Assembly: GCA_965217205.1 (NCBI GenBank) | Contig: OZ244254.1 | Coordinates: 3,348,001-3,412,000 of the forward strand | DNA from: Maricaulis sp947259345 | GTDB lineage: Bacteria > Pseudomonadota > Alphaproteobacteria > Caulobacterales > Maricaulaceae | DNA: 64,000 nucleotides | Direction of reading: 5' to 3' | Shown here: one piece after another, positions 34,337 to 42,903 of the stretch | How the letters are laid out: each line of letters opens with the position of its first letter | Numbering within the stretch: position 1 is the first letter of the stretch | The notes under the pieces: generated by a model | Seen by the model: only the letters and a program-made list of their open reading frames with translations | Told to the model about the DNA's origin: nothing | Database searches by the model: none | Translations under genes and position numbers: made by a program

Positions 34337-35617
34337 TCAGCGCATCAGATTGACCAGGCTCATCGAAACGGCGGGGATATAGGTGACGACCATCAGGGCC
34401 ACGAAAAGAGCGCCATAGAAGGGCCAGATCGTCTTGACGGTCTCTTCCACCTTCACCTTGCCGATCGCAGCACCGACAAAGAGCACGGCGCCGACCGGTG
34501 GGGTCACCAGCCCGATACCGAGATTGAGCATCATCACGACTCCGAACTGGACCGGATCCATGCCCAGTCCGACGACAATCGGCAGGAAGATCGGTGTGGT
34601 GATCACGATCAGCGGCGACATGTCCATGAACGTGCCCAGCACCAGCAGGATCAGATTGATGATCAACAGGATGAGGATAGGATTGTCGGTGACCGTCGTG
34701 ATCAGTTCGGCGAGTTGGGTTGGCGCTTCCAGCAAGGCCAGCATCCAGCCGAAACCGGACGCCGAGCCGATGATGAGCAGGACCATGGCCGTGGTTTTCA
34801 CCGCCTGGATGGCGGCGTCGAGAAAGGCGCGCGGCCCCATGGAGCGGTAGAGCAGGGCGGCCACGACCACGGTGTAGAGCACCGCGACGGCCGAGGATTC
34901 GGTGGCCGTAAAGAAGCCGCCCAGCACGCCGCCGACAATGATGACGGCGGTGAAGAGCCCGGGCAGCGCCATGATGAAGGCGCGCAGAAAAGCCATCCAG
35001 CCGGGGAATTCACCCTTGGGATAGCCGCGCTTCACGGCGACCAGCCAGGCGGCAACCATCAATGTGGCACCGGTCAGCAGGCCAGGCACGATTCCGCCCA
35101 CGAAAAGCTCGCCGATCGACACGCCGACACCGGCGGCGGCCGCATAGATGATCATGTTGTGCGACGGTGGAATGAGCAGGCCGCAAACAGCCGAGGTCGA
35201 GGTTACATTGACCGCATAGTCGGCGTCATAGCCCCGCTCGCGCATCATCGGCATCAGGGTCGAGCCCATGGCGGACACACTCGCAATGGCGGACCCGGAG
35301 ACGGCGCCGAACAGCATCGAGGCGCCGACATCGACCTGGCCCAGCCCGCCGCGGGATCGCCCGAAGGCGGCTTCGGCCACATGAACCAGCCTCTCGGCAA
35401 TCCCGGATCGGTGCATCAGCTCGCCGGCAAAAACGAAGAAGGGGATGGCCATGAGCGAGAAGATGCTCATCCCGCCTGCCATGCGCTGGAAAACGGCAAT
35501 GGCCGGCATGTCCATCATGAAGAAGGTTACGAGGGTTGCGCCCAACAGGGAAAAGGCAACCGGAACGCCGATGATCAGCAGGAAGACGAGAACGCCGAGG
35601 AGAACACTCAATTCCAT
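34337..35617 (-). CDS. dctM: TRAP transporter large membrane subunit (DctM)
   Basis: 426 residues, about twelve hydrophobic helices, with the DctM blocks FFVFAGELMHRSGIAERLV and GGIVPGLLTG. It is the ion-coupled permease of a tripartite periplasmic transporter, here following dctP and dctQ. The carrier moves the ligand delivered by DctP across the inner membrane using a sodium or proton gradient. Its location after the pectate lyase in the same direction suggests a uronate cargo. Confidence 0.93.
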   Translation of the reverse strand: MELSVLLGVLVFLLIIGVPVAFSLLGATLVTFFMMDMPAIAVFQRMAGGMSIFSLMAIPFFVFAGELMHRSGIAERLVHVAEAAFGRSRGGLGQVDVGASMLFGAVSGSAIASVSAMGSTLMPMMRERGYDADYAVNVTSTSAVCGLLIPPSHNMIIYAAAAGVGVSIGELFVGGIVPGLLTGATLMVAAWLVAVKRGYPKGEFPGWMAFLRAFIMALPGLFTAVIIVGGVLGGFFTATESSAVAVLYTVVVAALLYRSMGPRAFLDAAIQAVKTTAMVLLIIGSASGFGWMLALLEAPTQLAELITTVTDNPILILLIINLILLVLGTFMDMSPLIVITTPIFLPIVVGLGMDPVQFGVVMMLNLGIGLVTPPVGAVLFVGAAIGKVKVEETVKTIWPFYGALFVALMVVTYIPAVSMSLVNLMR

Positions 35618-35620
35618 GGC

Positions 35621-36115
35621 TCAGGACTCCGCTTCGTCGGCCAGGGCCGGATTGAGGTGTTCCAGGATGTTTTCCAGCGCGAAGAGGGCGATCAGAACGC
35701 CGCTGATCGGTATGGGCAGATAGGCGAAGCCGCGGGATATGCCGAGTGTCGGGATGACATGGTCCCAGGTCCGCAGGATCAGCTCACCGCCCCAAAAGGC
35801 CATGGCGCCGCCCACGAGGGCGACAATCAGGTGGGAGAGGAGCTGTAGCCGACCGGGCCAGGCCCCGGGCAGGCTGTCGGCAAAGGCCGAAATGCGGATA
35901 TGAAAGCCTTCCTTCACGCCGGCCGCTGCGGCGAAGCTGACATACCAAATCATCAGCACCAGCGAGGCCTGTTCGGACCAGGAGGGGCTGGCATTGAGCA
36001 CGTAGCGGGCGAAGACCTGCCAGCCGATGATGAGTGTCATCACTGCCAGGCCGACCCCGCCGATCAACAGGAGGCCACGACTGGCCAATTGCATGAGATG
36101 GGCAAAGAGGCGCAT
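35621..36115 (-). CDS. dctQ: TRAP transporter small membrane subunit (DctQ)
   Basis: 164 residues with four predicted membrane segments and the family motif WQVFARYVLNASPSWSEQAS. It forms the membrane complex with DctM. Its start overlaps the dctP stop and dctM starts three bases after its stop. Confidence 0.9.
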   Translation of the reverse strand: MRLFAHLMQLASRGLLLIGGVGLAVMTLIIGWQVFARYVLNASPSWSEQASLVLMIWYVSFAAAAGVKEGFHIRISAFADSLPGAWPGRLQLLSHLIVALVGGAMAFWGGELILRTWDHVIPTLGISRGFAYLPIPISGVLIALFALENILEHLNPALADEAES

Positions 36116-37098
36116 CAGACTTGCCCTCCCAGATTGCGGATATCCTCGACCAGGCGGCGCTGGACATCGCTGACCACGAACCGGTCCCAGACGCTTTCCA
36201 TGCGATCGGAAAAAGCCCCGATATCGGCGATTTCATTGGCCTCGACACCACCCGCCAGAACGCGCTCGCGTGAGTCGGCGACGCGGGCATCCCAGAGTTC
36301 GCGCATGACCGGCACACTGTCCCGGGCCGCCTGCTGGAAGATCGCCTGATCCTCGGCGGACAGGCGGTCCCAGCGATGCTTGGACATGACCAGGATTTCC
36401 GGCGCCATGACATGGCGGCTGAGACTGTAATAGCGGGCGGCCTCGAAATGCCGTGTCGTCTCGTAGGACGGCCAGTTGTTTTCGGCCCCGTCGATCACGC
36501 CCTGGACCAGGCTCTGATAGACCTCGCCGAAGGCCATCGGGGTCGGGTTGGCGCCCAGCGCCTCGACCATGGCGACATAGAGGTCGGAGTTTTGCACCCG
36601 GATCTTCATGCCGCGCAGATCGTCCGGCGTGTGGATGGGGTGGCTTGTATTGTAAAAGCTGCGCGCGCCGCTGTCATAGAAACACAAGCCGACCAGGCCA
36701 TGCGGGCGTAGCGCGTCGAGAATGGTCTGGCCCGGCGCGCCGTCGAGCGAGGTGCGCATGTGCTCGATTGAATTGAACAGGAAGGGCAGGCTGGGAACGA
36801 TGGTCTCATTGGCGACCGAATTGAGCGGTGCCAGATTGATCCGGTTCAGATCGAGCGCCCCGAACACGGTCAGCTCCAGCGTGTCGCGCTCGGAGCCGAG
36901 CTGGGCGCCGGCGAAGATTTTTACGCGCTGGCGGCCACCCGTGCGCTCTTCGACCATGCGAGCCATCGCCTGAACGCCCTGCACCGTGGGGTAATCAGCG
37001 ACATGGGCGTCAGCGGAATAGAGCGGTCTGTCGGCCTGGCCGCAGCCGGCCACGGCCGCCGCAGCCCCGGTCGCGATGAGGTGTCTGCGATTGATCAT
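36115..37098 (-). CDS. dctP: TRAP transporter periplasmic binding protein (DctP), uronate type, probable lipoprotein
   Basis: 327 residues. The N-terminus INRRHLIATGAAAAVAGC combines an Arg-Arg pair with a lipobox, so it may be a Tat-exported lipoprotein, unlike the soluble binding proteins usual for TRAP systems. GMKIRVQNSDLY carries the Arg that normally salt-bridges the ligand carboxylate, and GVIDGAENNWPSY is typical of uronate-binding members. It follows the pectate lyase by 30 bases in the same direction and probably captures galacturonate or unsaturated uronate monomers. Confidence 0.88.
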   Translation of the reverse strand: MINRRHLIATGAAAAVAGCGQADRPLYSADAHVADYPTVQGVQAMARMVEERTGGRQRVKIFAGAQLGSERDTLELTVFGALDLNRINLAPLNSVANETIVPSLPFLFNSIEHMRTSLDGAPGQTILDALRPHGLVGLCFYDSGARSFYNTSHPIHTPDDLRGMKIRVQNSDLYVAMVEALGANPTPMAFGEVYQSLVQGVIDGAENNWPSYETTRHFEAARYYSLSRHVMAPEILVMSKHRWDRLSAEDQAIFQQAARDSVPVMRELWDARVADSRERVLAGGVEANEIADIGAFSDRMESVWDRFVVSDVQRRLVEDIRNLGGQV

Positions 37099-37128
37099 GA
37101 TCCCTCCCCCGGGTCTGGTCTGTGCCGG

Positions 37129-38631
37129 TTATTCAACGAGCCCGTTCAGCCAGTCCTCGAGTTCAGTATAACCATTGTTATCGTTGTCATGCGAGCCGTC
37201 TTGGGGGTTCTGCGGATCGAGTCCGCGTGCCGTTTCCCAGTCATCGGGCATGCCGTCGCCATCGCTGTCGGTCCGGGCCGGTTCGGCCGGCAGGTCGGGC
37301 CAGCCGCCGACTTCGGCCTCGGAGGAGATGATGCGGCCGGTACCATTGCGGACATCGTCGATGATGCGCTGGTCGGCGCTGTCTCGCCAATGCGAAGCGC
37401 CCGCGCCCTCGAGCACCGCGGCGTAAGCTTCATCGGCCGTATCGGTGCGGATGAAATCGGCCTCATAGGCCTCGTCCACCCAGCTGATATCATGGGCTGC
37501 CGAGCGCAGCATCGGCCGTTGGTCGCGCAATTCGCCATCCATCGTATTGCCGGCGAAATAGGCTCGGCCGGTGGTGTTGCGCATGTAGAAGATGACCGGA
37601 CCCAGCGTTTGCGGGCCCTGGATATAGGCATTGTTGATGAAGTTGTAGCGGGCGACGGAAGCCGGATCGAGATCGGTCCCGGCGGCGTAATGATAATCCG
37701 TGCCCTCACGCCCATAGAGCGGATCCTGATTCAAACCCAATTGCGTGGATGGGTCAAACTCGGCGCTGGCCGGCACCCAGTCCCAGAAATCAGTCTCGGC
37801 ACCATGGCCCCAATTGTAGAAGACATTATTGCGGAAATCGAGGAAGAGCCCGTCCGGATCGTCGAACGGGGTCGCGTAATTGCCGATCCGCGGCATGCGC
37901 GAATTATGGTTGGCCCAGAGATTATGGTGCCAGGAATAGCGGGCGCCATCATTGCCGCGGATCAGGCTGCCATAGGCGCGATCCCCCTTCTCATGCCCGG
38001 CCTGATAAAGGCCTTCCGCCATGATCGACCACTGTACGGTGAGATTGGTGAGATGTTTCTGGCCGGGCGTACCGCGATAGCTCTGCGAGGAGGACAGGGT
38101 TTCATCGATCGCCCAGCTCGTGGAGACGTGATCGAGGATGATGTCCGAGCCGCCAATGATCGAAATGGCGTCGTCCTCGACATGGCTCGCGCCGCCAATC
38201 CGTGAGCGGATATAGCGGATGACCACATGATTGGCGTTCACCTGCAGCGGGTAGTCGCGCAGCGCAATGCCGGCGCCCGGCGCCGACTGGCCGGCGATCG
38301 TGATGTAGTCATTCTGGACGCGGAGCGGGCTCTCCAGCTGGATCGTGCCGGAGACGGCAAAGACGATGGTGCGTGGCCCCTCGGCCTCGACACCTTCGCG
38401 CAGCGAGCCCGGTCCACTGTCACCGAGATGGGTGACCGTGTAGACGTCACCGCCGCGGCCGCCCTGACTGAAGCGGCCGAAGCCGTCTGCGCCCGGAAAG
38501 GCGATCTGTGAGGCCGCCATGGCCGACGTGTCCGGGGACTCCTGCGAAGAAAAATTCGAGGCCAGTGCATCCATGTGACCGCAACCAGAGGCCATGGCGC
38601 AAACGCCAGCGAGCAAAGCGCTTCTCATCAT
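37129..38631 (-). CDS. PL1-type pectate lyase, lipoprotein with C-terminal calcium-binding tail
   Basis: 500 residues. The N-terminus (MRSALLAGVCAMASGC) has a lipobox, so it is surface or periplasm anchored. AFPGADGFGRFSQGGRGGDVY opens a right-handed beta-helix; SHVEDDAISIIGG holds calcium-site acidic residues, and RIGNYATP follows. The last 60 residues have two acidic EF-hand-like loops (TDSDGDGMPDDWE and DNDNNGYTELEDW). Pectate lyases cleave polygalacturonate by beta-elimination to 4,5-unsaturated oligomers. It heads the lyase-dctP-dctQ-dctM operon; the operator at 38733 lies about 100 bases upstream. The subfamily is not determined. Confidence 0.87.
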   Translation of the reverse strand: MMRSALLAGVCAMASGCGHMDALASNFSSQESPDTSAMAASQIAFPGADGFGRFSQGGRGGDVYTVTHLGDSGPGSLREGVEAEGPRTIVFAVSGTIQLESPLRVQNDYITIAGQSAPGAGIALRDYPLQVNANHVVIRYIRSRIGGASHVEDDAISIIGGSDIILDHVSTSWAIDETLSSSQSYRGTPGQKHLTNLTVQWSIMAEGLYQAGHEKGDRAYGSLIRGNDGARYSWHHNLWANHNSRMPRIGNYATPFDDPDGLFLDFRNNVFYNWGHGAETDFWDWVPASAEFDPSTQLGLNQDPLYGREGTDYHYAAGTDLDPASVARYNFINNAYIQGPQTLGPVIFYMRNTTGRAYFAGNTMDGELRDQRPMLRSAAHDISWVDEAYEADFIRTDTADEAYAAVLEGAGASHWRDSADQRIIDDVRNGTGRIISSEAEVGGWPDLPAEPARTDSDGDGMPDDWETARGLDPQNPQDGSHDNDNNGYTELEDWLNGLVE

Positions 38632-38732
38632 TTCCGTCTCCTCCCGGGCGACCTGATCTGGGTCCTCGCCGCCCTGCTTTCATACCGCTGATTGTTGCTT
38701 GCGGCTTGATCTTGAGGGAATACCGTGAAAAA

Positions 38733-38746
38733 TGACACCGGTTTCC
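38733..38746. promoter_or_regulatory. KDG-regulon operator, copy E (pectate lyase / FAH-family gene)
   Basis: TGACACCGGTTTCC lies between the divergent lyase and FAH-family genes, about 100 bases from each. A weaker look-alike (GTAACCGATATC, 10 of 14 positions) is nearby at 38759-38770. Confidence 0.75.
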
Positions 38747-38842
38747 TTTTCGGGAACCGTAACCGATATCGAGTGCGGCGCAAGCCCCTTCGTCAGAGCA
38801 ACTCGCCGGCCGACAAGGTGAGAAAAATCAGGGAATTTCGAC

Positions 38843-39676
38843 TTGACCCTCAACCAGAAAACCATCTCCAAAGCCTTCATTGAGGCCCGTCTGACGGCCG
38901 CCGGTTTGGCGGATTATCCCGGCCAGCTTCCGGCTTCCATCGAAGACGGCTATGTGGTGCAGGACGCGTCGATTGACGCCTGGCCGGTCGCGGTTGCGGG
39001 CTGGAAAATCGGCCTTGTGCCACCGCCCTTTCGCGCTGCGATCGGTGCCGAGCGCCTGGTCGGTCCCATCTTTGCCAATCTGATCGAGGGCCATGCGCCC
39101 GGGCAGCACCACGACATGCCGGTTTTTGCCGACGGATTTGCCGCCGTCGAAGCCGAGTTCATCTATGTGCTGGCCAAGCCGGTACCGGTCGGAACCGAGA
39201 TCACACCGGAGTTGGTCCGTGATGTTGCCGGGCGCCTGCATGTGGGGGTCGAGATCGCGTCGAGCCCCTTCCCGGGGATCAATGATCTGGGTCCGATCTG
39301 CGTCGTCACCGATTTCGGCAATAATTTCGGACTGATCGTCGGTCCGGAAGTGCAGGATTGGCAAAATTGCGAATGGACGGATCTGCCCGCACGGGTCTCG
39401 ATCAATGGCAAGGATGTCGGTGCAACCACGGCCGCGGCCCTGCCGGGCGGGCCGCTCGGGGCGCTGGAATTCATCCTGCGCCTGATGCAAAGGCGCGGCA
39501 TCGCACTTCCGGCCGGCAGCCATATTTCGACCGGCGCCGTTACCGGTGTTCATCAGGCTGAGGTCGGCGACCGGTCCCGGGTCAGTTTCGGCGATCATGG
39601 TGCGATCGATCTCACCCTGACCGCCCTGCAACCGGGCTGGCTTGAGGCGCAGGGCGATACCGCTGCCAGCGTTTGA
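38843..39676 (+). CDS. FAH-superfamily protein (2-keto-4-pentenoate hydratase/MhpD-like)
   Basis: 277 residues starting at TTG 38843 with AGGGA upstream; no in-frame ATG or GTG fits better. The fold is suggested by AGWKIGLVPP, GPIFANL, EAEFIYVLAKP (metal-binding Glu) and the glycine-rich LPGGPLGALEFILRLMQRRG. Relatives hydrate 2-hydroxypenta-2,4-dienoate or act on 2-keto-3-deoxy sugar acids. Divergence from the pectate lyase across a shared operator makes a role in uronate breakdown likely, but the reaction is unknown. It is not needed by the standard KDG pathways. Confidence 0.8.
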   Translation: MTLNQKTISKAFIEARLTAAGLADYPGQLPASIEDGYVVQDASIDAWPVAVAGWKIGLVPPPFRAAIGAERLVGPIFANLIEGHAPGQHHDMPVFADGFAAVEAEFIYVLAKPVPVGTEITPELVRDVAGRLHVGVEIASSPFPGINDLGPICVVTDFGNNFGLIVGPEVQDWQNCEWTDLPARVSINGKDVGATTAAALPGGPLGALEFILRLMQRRGIALPAGSHISTGAVTGVHQAEVGDRSRVSFGDHGAIDLTLTALQPGWLEAQGDTAASV

Positions 39677-39760
39677 TCCGGCGCTTGGGGCTCAGCTGGC
39701 AGACAGGCCCTGAAAACGGTGCTAACCCTCGGCTCAGAGATTTGCCTCGGGGGAGAAACC

Positions 39761-41839
39761 ATGTCCGCATCCATGAAACCGATCTGGGCCAGCCTGGTCC
39801 TGGCCGCGCTGGCCGCCTGCAGCCAGCCTGCGTCCCAGGACGATGCTGCGAGCCCTGAAGCGGCCGCGACGTCCGCGCCGGAAGCGCAGCACTTCACCGT
39901 CCTCGTGGGCGGCACCGAGATCGGGGGGCTGGATATCAGCCCGTCCGAGGACGGTTTCGGCGTCGAATTCGAATACCGCAATAATGGACGCGGCCCAACG
40001 ATCTCCGAATCGATCACCCTGGACGCGCAGGGTCTGCCGACCAGCTGGACGATTTCCGGGGCGTCGACCTTCGGCAATCCGATCGACGAAGAATTCAGCT
40101 ATGCCGACAGCGAGGCGCGCTGGCGCGATGCGACGGGCAGCGACCAGGCCATTCCCGACGGCGATGCCTTCTACGTGCCCCAGGATGCCAGCCCCTATTG
40201 GCTGGCGATTGCCGCGCGGGCCCTGATGGACCGGGACGACATGACCATCCCGGCCCTGCCGGGTGGCGAGCTTCGTCTGGCCGAAGTGGATACGCTGACC
40301 GTCAGCAATGGTGAGACCAGCCGTGAGCTCATGGCCTATGGCCTGTCCGGAACAAGCGCCAACCCGACCTATTTCCTGATGGATGACCGCGCCTTTTTCG
40401 GCCTGATCACGCCGGGCTTTGCCATTCTGGAAGCGGGCTATGAGGCAGAGGATGAGCGTCTGCGCGGTCTGGCGGCCGGCTATGGCGCCAGCCGCTTCGC
40501 CGATATCCAGTCCCGCGTCGCCCATGATTATGAGGGGCCGGTTCGCATCCGCAATGTGCGGGTCTTTGACCCATCGACATTGAGCCTTGGCGAGCCGGTT
40601 TCTGTGGTCGTCGAAGGTGATCGTATCGCCGCCATTGATGCCCTCGATGTCCCGACCCGTGATGGTGAGACTGAAATCGACGGGGCGGGCGGATCGCTGA
40701 TCCCGGGCCTGTTCGAAATGCATGGCCATATGGGCGAGACCAGTGCCTTCCTGAATATCGCAGCCGGCGTGACCAGTGTTCGCGACATGGGCAACAATAA
40801 TGAAGTTCTCGGCGCGCTGATCGAGCGGATCGAGGCCGGTGAGGTCGCCGGACCGCGTATGCACCGCAGCGGCTTCATCGAGGGGCAAAGCCCGTTCAGC
40901 TCCAATAATGGCATCCTCGTCAGCAGCGAGGCCGAGGCTGTTGCCGCGGTCGAAACCTATGCGGCGAGCGGCGACTACATCCAGGTCAAGGTCTACAACT
41001 CGATGAACCCGGACTGGATTCCAGCTGTCATCGAGGCGGCGCACGCAAACGGACTGCGCGTGGCCGGCCATGTCCCGGCTTTCACCAATGCCAATGCGAT
41101 GATCGCCGCCGGCTATGACGAGATGACCCATATCAACCAGATCATGCTGGGCTGGGTGCTGGAGGAGGGTGAGGATACCCGCTCGCTCCTGCGTCTGACC
41201 GCCTTGCGGCGTCTGCCGGGTCTCGATCTGGATAGTGCGCCGGTGCAGGAAACCATCGCGGCCATGGCTGCCAATGGTGTGGCGGTCGATCCGACCTATG
41301 CCATCCATGAGGCCCTGCTCCTGTCGCGCAATGGCGAGCTGTCGCCGGGTGTTGTCGACTATATCGATCACATGCCGGTCGAAACCCAGCGCAGCGCGCG
41401 CAGCGCCTGGGCGGACATCGCCACGCCTGAAGACGACGCCAATTACCGCGGCGCCTTCGACCAGATCACGGAGACCCTGCGCCGCATGCGCGAGGCCGGC
41501 ATCTTCATGGTGCCCGGGACCGATCTGGGCGGTTCTTTCGCCTATCACCGTGAGCTGGAACTCTACCAGAATATCGGCATGACCCCGGCCGAGATCATCG
41601 CCTGGGGCAGCCATGGCATGGCGGAATATCTGGGCGTCGACGATGAACTGGGCACGATCGCGCCGGGCATGCTGGCCGACTTCTTCCTGGTGCCGGGTGA
41701 CCCAACCGAGGACTTCAGGCAGCTGAAGACGATCGCCCTGGTCTCAGCCAATGGCACTTTCTACTACCCAACTGAAATCTATCCGGAATTCGGGATCATT
41801 CCCTTCACCGACATGCCGGCCGTCAGTACGCCGCGCTGA
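39761..41839 (+). CDS. Lipoprotein amidohydrolase (imidazolonepropionase-like)
   Basis: 692 residues from ATG 39761, chosen because GGGGGAGAAA lies just before it; an upstream ATG at 39719 would not give an N-terminal signal. WASLVLAALAAC is a lipobox signal. The first roughly 240 mature residues form a separate beta-rich region without recognised relatives. The amidohydrolase barrel follows with EMHGHMGE (HxH), VKVYNSM (candidate bridging Lys), VAGHVP and MTHINQ (His ligands) and PGTDLGG (catalytic Asp), so the metal site looks complete. Substrate unknown: such secreted enzymes act on dipeptides, imides or lactones. A link to pectin is only by location. Confidence 0.8.
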   Translation: MSASMKPIWASLVLAALAACSQPASQDDAASPEAAATSAPEAQHFTVLVGGTEIGGLDISPSEDGFGVEFEYRNNGRGPTISESITLDAQGLPTSWTISGASTFGNPIDEEFSYADSEARWRDATGSDQAIPDGDAFYVPQDASPYWLAIAARALMDRDDMTIPALPGGELRLAEVDTLTVSNGETSRELMAYGLSGTSANPTYFLMDDRAFFGLITPGFAILEAGYEAEDERLRGLAAGYGASRFADIQSRVAHDYEGPVRIRNVRVFDPSTLSLGEPVSVVVEGDRIAAIDALDVPTRDGETEIDGAGGSLIPGLFEMHGHMGETSAFLNIAAGVTSVRDMGNNNEVLGALIERIEAGEVAGPRMHRSGFIEGQSPFSSNNGILVSSEAEAVAAVETYAASGDYIQVKVYNSMNPDWIPAVIEAAHANGLRVAGHVPAFTNANAMIAAGYDEMTHINQIMLGWVLEEGEDTRSLLRLTALRRLPGLDLDSAPVQETIAAMAANGVAVDPTYAIHEALLLSRNGELSPGVVDYIDHMPVETQRSARSAWADIATPEDDANYRGAFDQITETLRRMREAGIFMVPGTDLGGSFAYHRELELYQNIGMTPAEIIAWGSHGMAEYLGVDDELGTIAPGMLADFFLVPGDPTEDFRQLKTIALVSANGTFYYPTEIYPEFGIIPFTDMPAVSTPR

Positions 41840-41860
41840 TCGCGAATATCGCGTCATCTG

Positions 41861-41888
41861 CCCCGCGCGCCGGATCCGGTGCGCGGGG
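41861..41888 (+). terminator. Strong hairpin after the amidohydrolase gene
   Basis: CCCCGCGC pairs with GCGCGGGG and the pairing continues inward around GATC, giving about 12 base pairs with one G-T. Only a weak T-run follows, so it may be an imperfect terminator or a processing signal. Confidence 0.5.
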
Positions 41889-41954
41889 AATGTCGCGCTT
41901 TCAGGCTTGCCCACACCCCCTGGCCTGGTGAAACATGCCGGTGGGGAGGGCGTG

Positions 41955-42836
41955 ATGCGTGATCAATCAGGAGGGCGGCTGTCGAGGCGCAATCTGTTGC
42001 TTCAGGCTGGCGCGCTGGGGCTCGCCGGGTGTCTGCCAAGCGGATTGTCATGCCCGCCCGCGCGGACCGGTCTTCAGCTTTATTCCATACGCCAGGCGAT
42101 GGCGGTATCGGTGCCGCAAACACTTGAGCGGGTCGCCCGGCTGGGCTTTGGCGCGGTCGAGTTTGCGGGCTATTTCGGTCACTCGCCCGCCGAGATCGCG
42201 ACCCATTTGGCGGCAACCGGGCTGATCGCGCCCAGCAACCATGTTGATGCACGCGCCAGTCGCGCCGACCCGGCCCGGGTCGTGGCTGACGGCGCCCGCG
42301 CGGGACATCGCCATCTTGTTGTCGCCTGGATCCCGCCGGAGGACCGGACAAGTCTGGAGGATTGGCAGTCATGGGCGGACAGTCTCAACCGGCTCGGCGA
42401 GGCCTGCCGCGCCGCGGATCTGCGCTGCGCCTATCACAATCACGACTTTGAGTTTCGGCCCATCGACGGTTCGGCCGGTGATGGTGGAGTGACGCCCTGG
42501 GATCTGCTCCAGGCCCGATGCGATCCGTCGCTCGTCGCCTTTGAGATCGACACTTACTGGGTACAGCACGCCGGCCTCGATCCGGCGGAGCTCGTGGCGC
42601 GCGCGCCGGACCGGTTTCCACTATGCCATCTCAAGGACCGGGCGGCGGATGGCGGCATGGCAATCCTCGGCGAGGGTGAGACGGATTTTGCGGCCGTGCT
42701 GGCGGCGCGCGGGCCGGACGGTTTCGAGCAATGCTATGCCGAGCTCGACAACCCGGTATCGCCGTTCGGGTTTGCCGCCACTGCCGAGGCGGCCCTGTCC
42801 GGCATTTTGCAGGCCAATCAGACTTGTCCGGCATGA
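41955..42836 (+). CDS. Exported sugar phosphate isomerase/epimerase-like protein (xylose isomerase-like TIM barrel)
   Basis: 293 residues from ATG 41955, preceded by GGGGAGGG. LSRRNLLLQAGALGLAGC is both twin-arginine-like and a lipobox, so it is probably a Tat-exported lipoprotein. The barrel shows GLQLYSIR, AYHNHDFEF (metal-binding His/Glu), FEIDTYW and CHLKDRA, as in IolE/hydroxypyruvate isomerase-like proteins. Such exported members occur near sugar-degradation genes. The reaction is unknown; a periplasmic keto-sugar or lactone epimerase is possible. Confidence 0.8.
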   Translation: MRDQSGGRLSRRNLLLQAGALGLAGCLPSGLSCPPARTGLQLYSIRQAMAVSVPQTLERVARLGFGAVEFAGYFGHSPAEIATHLAATGLIAPSNHVDARASRADPARVVADGARAGHRHLVVAWIPPEDRTSLEDWQSWADSLNRLGEACRAADLRCAYHNHDFEFRPIDGSAGDGGVTPWDLLQARCDPSLVAFEIDTYWVQHAGLDPAELVARAPDRFPLCHLKDRAADGGMAILGEGETDFAAVLAARGPDGFEQCYAELDNPVSPFGFAATAEAALSGILQANQTCPA

Positions 42837-42903
42837 CCGGGCTGACTAACCTGACCTCCGGCTGCGACCGCGGCTGTGTGCAACCCGCCGGAGTTTGTGT
42901 TTG

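Noticed and set aside
34168..34353. Possible 61-residue protein
   Set aside because: It is a translation of the palindromic repeat and runs into the dctM 3' end; such fragments are classic false genes.
38759..38770. Sixth operator copy (GTAACCGATATC)
   Set aside because: It matches only 10 of 14 positions and loses the ATGACACC half; kept as a note under copy E.
39544..39556. Operator-like TTACCGGTGTTCAT inside the FAH-family gene
   Set aside because: One inserted base breaks the palindrome spacing and it is within coding sequence.
39734..41614. 626-residue open frame opposite the amidohydrolase gene
   Set aside because: Long antisense frames are common at this GC content; the plus-strand gene has a lipobox, metal ligands and a strong ribosome site.
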